The position numbers and the translations under genes are program-made. A DNA stretch of 8,057 nucleotides from an uncultured Kiritimatiellota bacterium (lineage in GTDB: Bacteria; Verrucomicrobiota; Kiritimatiellia; RFP12; UBA1067), in NCBI GenBank assembly GCA_934667295.1, contig CAKULR010000075.1:1-8057 (forward strand), read 5' to 3'. How positions within the stretch are numbered: position 1 is the stretch's first letter; every line of letters starts with the position of its first letter. A model generated the notes under the pieces. The model worked only from the letters and a program-made list of their open reading frames with translations, did no database searches and was not told where the DNA came from. Below, piece after piece: positions 5,403-8,057 of this stretch.

Positions 5403-6166
5403 GGCCCGCTGCCTTCCTCTTCGACCTGGACGGCACGCTCGTCGATACCGAGGCGCTGTGGGCCCGGGCGATCGTCGACTGGCTGGCCGACCGGGGGCAG
5501 GCGACGACGGTCGAGGCGTTCGCGCCGGTCATCTTCGGCCATAGCTGGATCGACATCCACACGGCGATCCACGCGCAGTTCCCGGGGTTGGGCAAGACGT
5601 CCCCCATCGAGGACGCGAAGTCGCTGCGGGGGTACTACGCCCGCCTGGCGACCGACCCCGCGAAGCAGGTCGTGCCGGGGTCCGTCGCCTTCCTGAAGCG
5701 TGTCGCGAAGATTGCGCCCTGCGTCATCGTCTCCGGTTCGCCCCACGACGACGTCCAGGCGGCCGCGGAGGTCTGCGGCGTGGCGGGGCTCGTGAAGTTC
5801 GTGCTCGGCGCCGAGGACTACGGGCGCGGCAAGCCGGCGCCGGACGGGTTTCTCAAGGCCGCCGAGCGGCTGGACGTCGATTCGAGCGAGTGCGTGGTGG
5901 TGGAGGACTCCACCGCCGGCGTCGTGGCCGGCCGCGCGGCCGGCATGCACGTGATCGGCCTCGACCGCAATGTGCTGTGCCCGCAGAACTTCGCGGGGAG
6001 CGAATGGCTCGTCCACGACCTCTCCGAGCTGGACGTCGACGCCGTCTTCGGCGACGAGACGCGCGGCATCAGGGAAAGCGTGCAGTTCATGCTGCAGAAC
6101 TCCGTGCAGCGCGCCGCCCACGTCGTGAAGAAGACCCTTCTGGACAAGCCGGGCGTGATTGGCTAA
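5399..6166 (+). CDS. HAD-superfamily hydrolase, beta-phosphoglucomutase/phosphatase-like (subfamily IA)
   Basis: This 255-residue protein carries all four HAD motifs. Motif I is FDLDGTLVDTE, with nucleophile D9 and acid/base D11. Motif II is VIVSGSP, with S112. Motif III is the lysine in GKPAPDGF (K145). Motif IV is VVVEDSTAG (E169, D170). The alpha-helical cap between motifs I and II (about 18-90) is the C1 type. The family includes beta-phosphoglucomutase, phosphoglycolate phosphatase and sugar-phosphate phosphatases; the sequence alone does not choose among them. A tail of about 35 residues (220-255) extends beyond the usual core and is basic near its end. The start overlaps the ychJ-like stop by four bases and is preceded by GGGAAGGG three bases upstream. 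Confidence 0.88.
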   Translation: MRPAAFLFDLDGTLVDTEALWARAIVDWLADRGQATTVEAFAPVIFGHSWIDIHTAIHAQFPGLGKTSPIEDAKSLRGYYARLATDPAKQVVPGSVAFLKRVAKIAPCVIVSGSPHDDVQAAAEVCGVAGLVKFVLGAEDYGRGKPAPDGFLKAAERLDVDSSECVVVEDSTAGVVAGRAAGMHVIGLDRNVLCPQNFAGSEWLVHDLSELDVDAVFGDETRGIRESVQFMLQNSVQRAAHVVKKTLLDKPGVIG

Positions 6167-6198
6167 AACCTAATAAAACCTCGAACCTAAAACCTAAT
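6163..6198 (+). repeat. Short direct repeats in an AT-rich, G-poor leader
   Basis: The 12-mer CTAAAACCTAAT occurs at 6163-6174 (overlapping the HAD stop) and again, identically, at 6187-6198, with AAAACCTCGAAC between. The stretch can be read as CT(A)n-AAC-type units in series. From 6164 to the ATG at 6206 there is a single G, in sharp contrast with the surrounding sequence. No Shine-Dalgarno sequence is present. Confidence 0.7.
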
Positions 6199-6205
6199 CC
6201 CTCTT

Positions 6206-7015
6206 ATGTTGACTCTGATTCTCAGTGCCCTGCTGGGCGTTGGCGTGGGATGCGCCCTCTATTTCGGAAACGCGCTCGGCTATGGCTGGAGCACGTTCTT
6301 CGGCGTGCTGGCCTTCGTCGTGGGGAACATGGTCGCCGGACTCCTGATCCAGCGGAAGGTGAAGGCCGCGATGGCGTGCGTGCAGAACATCATGCTGGCG
6401 GGGCAGAAGCGGATGCAGGCGAAGATGGCCCGCTGGCAGATGCGTCCGCCGGGCTCCATCCAGGAAGCACAGGCCGAGATGGCGCGGGACCAGAAGGCCG
6501 TCGTGACGGAGGCGCTGGCGGCGACGGAGCCGCTGCACCGCTTCGACCTGTGGGTGCCGCTCATGAAGCGGCAGATCGCGACGGCGCAGTTCCAGCTCTA
6601 CTGGATGATCAAGGACTTCAAGAAGGTGGACGAGCTGATGCCGAAGGCCCTCTTCGTCGATCCCACGATGACCGCGATGAAGATCGCCCGCCTCTACATG
6701 CTGAACCGGCCCTCCGCCGAGATCGGGAAGGTCTACGAGAAGGGCGTGCGCCGCCTGCGCTACAACCAGAACGTGCTTCTCGCCGCCGCCTACTCCTGGA
6801 TCCTCGTCAGGCGCAACGAGGTGGACGCCGCGTTCAAGGCCCTCAACCGCGCGCTGGAGAAGAGCGACAACGAGACGCTGAAGGCGAACCGCGAGCAGCT
6901 GGCGAACAACCGCGTGGCCCACTTCACCAACACGGCCCTCGGCGACCCGTGGTACGCGCTCCTCCTCGAAGAGCCGAAGATGCGGCAGCCGCGTGCGCGT
7001 CCGCAGTGGCGGTAA
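6206..7015 (+). CDS. Two-pass membrane protein with helical, possibly TPR-like, C-terminal domain; function unknown
   Basis: This 269-residue protein is not recognised. Two N-terminal hydrophobic segments (about 2-20 and 27-48) form a probable membrane hairpin, followed by QRKVKA, so the rest is likely cytoplasmic by the positive-inside rule. Residues about 50-250 are strongly alpha-helical and charged, with repeated A/L spacing. Pairs such as FQLYWMIKDFKKVDELMPKA (128-147) and YSWILVRRNEVDAAFKALNRALE suggest tetratricopeptide-like helices, consistent with a scaffold or adaptor role at the inner membrane. The end is basic (RQPRARPQWR). The start at 6206 is the first Met before the hydrophobic segment but lacks a Shine-Dalgarno. 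It lies 39 bases after the HAD gene and 11 before folB, so it may belong to one operon with both. Confidence 0.75.
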   Translation: MLTLILSALLGVGVGCALYFGNALGYGWSTFFGVLAFVVGNMVAGLLIQRKVKAAMACVQNIMLAGQKRMQAKMARWQMRPPGSIQEAQAEMARDQKAVVTEALAATEPLHRFDLWVPLMKRQIATAQFQLYWMIKDFKKVDELMPKALFVDPTMTAMKIARLYMLNRPSAEIGKVYEKGVRRLRYNQNVLLAAAYSWILVRRNEVDAAFKALNRALEKSDNETLKANREQLANNRVAHFTNTALGDPWYALLLEEPKMRQPRARPQWR

Positions 7016-7026
7016 GGGGGGCGTCC

Positions 7027-7377
7027 ATGGACGTTCTCAAGCTCAACGGCATCGACGTGGAATGCATCCTCGGGGACCTGCCCGAGGAGCGGGTGAAGGA
7101 ACAGCGGATCCTCGTGGACGCCGCGCTCGCGTTCGACCAGCAGGACGCGGCGGCGTCGGACAGCCTGGAGGACACGGTGGACTACGCGCTGCTCGTGGGG
7201 AACATCCGCGAGGCGCTGGAGGACGCCCGCTGCAGGCTGCTGGAGCGGGCGGCGGACGTGGTGGCGGACGTCTGTCTCGCCGACCCGCGCGTCGAGCGCG
7301 TCACGGTGTCCGTGCGCAAGTTCGGGACGGTTCCCGGTCTCGGCAGCGCCGAAGTGAAGATTACGAGGCCCGTATGA
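7027..7377 (+). CDS. folB: Dihydroneopterin aldolase (FolB)-like
   Basis: This 116-residue protein has the length and layout of FolB. Near the N-terminus is GIDVECILGDLPEERVKEQ (8-26), matching the family's G-h-x-h-x-x-x-h-G-x-x-x-x-E-R-x-x-x-Q signature. DTVDYALLV (49-57) matches the usual D-T-h-D-Y region, LLERAADVVADVCL (71-84) contains the LLE-x-x-A helix, and VTVSVRKFGTVPG (92-104) has the conserved Lys (K98). FolB converts dihydroneopterin to 6-hydroxymethyl-dihydropterin and glycolaldehyde in folate synthesis; some relatives act as epimerases on related pterins. No other folate gene is visible. The ATG at 7027 is preceded by AAGGGGG. The stop overlaps the next gene's start (ATGA), so translation of the nucleotidyltransferase is probably coupled. 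Confidence 0.9.
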   Translation: MDVLKLNGIDVECILGDLPEERVKEQRILVDAALAFDQQDAAASDSLEDTVDYALLVGNIREALEDARCRLLERAADVVADVCLADPRVERVTVSVRKFGTVPGLGSAEVKITRPV

Positions 7378-8057
7378 AGGTACAGGACGTGAAGAGGGCG
7401 GTCGTGCTGGCCGCCGGGTTCGGAACGCGGCTGCGTCCGCTCACGCTCGTGGAGCCGAAGCCGCTCCTGCCGAGGTGGGGCGTGCCGATGCTGGAACGCA
7501 TCCTCTCCCTGCTGGAGTCGTGGGGCGTGGAGGAGATCGCCGTCAACGCGCACTGGCAGGCGGAGAAGATCCGCGCCTACGTGGCGCGGCGCAGGGGGGC
7601 CGCGAAGGTGACGGTGGCGGAGGAGCCCGAGATCCTGGGAACGGGCGGCGTCCTGAACCCGCTGCGGTACATGCTCGGGACGGAGCCGTTCTGGCTCGTG
7701 AACGGCGACATCGTCGTCGAGGGTCTTGACCCGCAGGCGATCGTGGACGCCTATGCGAAGAGCGGGAACTTCGCGGGCTGCTGGATGAGCGAGGTGTTCG
7801 GTCCGCGCACGGTGGAGGCCGACTTCGAGGGGCGCATCTGCAACTGGGCGAGCGACGTCGCGGGCGACGCGGGCACCTACACCTACTGCGGGGTTGCCCT
7901 GCTCGGTCCGCAGATCCTCGACTACGTGAAGCCGGAGGGCTTCTCGACCATCGTCGAAGCCTACGAGGCCGCGATGATGACGGGCGGGAAGATCGTCCAC
8001 GGCGTGGACCCCGACGGCGCCTACTGGGCGGACTGCGGCACGCTGGAGGCGTACCTG
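7374..8057 (+). CDS. Sugar-phosphate nucleotidyltransferase (MurU/RmlA-like), 3' end beyond window
   Basis: The frame is open from the ATG at 7374 to the last base, giving 228 residues without a stop. The N-terminus has the nucleotidyltransferase signature VLAAGFGTRLRPLT (11-24) and EPKPLLP (27-33). EEPEILGTGGVL (83-94) and the metal-binding type LVNGDI (108-113) follow. This family joins a sugar 1-phosphate to an NTP, releasing pyrophosphate. The GTGG motif and overall layout are closest to MurU (N-acetylmuramate-1-phosphate uridylyltransferase) and mannose- or heptose-1-phosphate relatives; the substrate cannot be set from sequence. The gene overlaps folB by 4 bases, and GAGG (7365-7368) lies 5 bases before the start. 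Confidence 0.88.
   Translation, partial: MKVQDVKRAVVLAAGFGTRLRPLTLVEPKPLLPRWGVPMLERILSLLESWGVEEIAVNAHWQAEKIRAYVARRRGAAKVTVAEEPEILGTGGVLNPLRYMLGTEPFWLVNGDIVVEGLDPQAIVDAYAKSGNFAGCWMSEVFGPRTVEADFEGRICNWASDVAGDAGTYTYCGVALLGPQILDYVKPEGFSTIVEAYEAAMMTGGKIVHGVDPDGAYWADCGTLEAYL

Noticed and set aside
5890..7026. Upstream in-frame extension of folB to a 495-residue protein.
   Set aside because: The extension is an Arg/Gly-rich out-of-frame reading of the HAD and membrane protein genes. FolB similarity begins exactly at the ATG at 7027, which has a Shine-Dalgarno sequence.

Overview
The window is very GC-rich and densely coded. Every protein gene lies on the + strand; I see no mobile element, CRISPR array or rRNA. 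A regulator with a LacI-type sugar-binding domain fused to an AraC-type HTH, a BspA-like leucine-rich repeat surface protein and a surface-repeat protein together suggest a Gram-negative member of the PVC group, perhaps an uncultured gut-associated Verrucomicrobiota/Kiritimatiellota. That placement rests on gene content and style and is moderate to low confidence.

Layout. (1) Positions 1-2942 hold a tight three-gene unit: the C-terminal part of an LRR_5 (BspA-like) secreted protein, an outer-membrane beta-barrel-like protein, and a XylR-like regulator, separated by 10 and 4 bases. (2) Positions 2943-3062 carry a near-consensus sigma70-type promoter driving a secreted protein of eleven ~15-residue repeats (3063-3788). 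Fourteen bases after its stop lies tRNA-Arg(CCG), and the first clear terminator comes after the tRNA. (3) A short-chain dehydrogenase-like gene resembling the MAT2B/RmlD group (3936-4844) follows, then its own terminator. (4) A YchJ-like SEC-C protein (4899-5402) overlaps a HAD phosphatase/phosphoglucomutase-like gene (5399-6166) by ATGA. (5) A membrane protein of unknown function (6206-7015), FolB-like dihydroneopterin aldolase (7027-7377) and a MurU-like sugar-phosphate nucleotidyltransferase (7374 to the window edge) follow closely and probably form one transcript.

The most noteworthy non-coding signal is a pair of intergenic regions (3891-3936 and 4846-4899) in which a rho-independent terminator runs directly into a -10 box placed only 6-7 bases before the next ATG. 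This predicts leaderless mRNAs whose promoters are built into the preceding terminator. Also unusual are an AT-rich, nearly G-free repeated leader before 6206 and the likely mRNA-tRNA co-transcript. I found no convincing new defence or mobile system; most proteins belong to known families.
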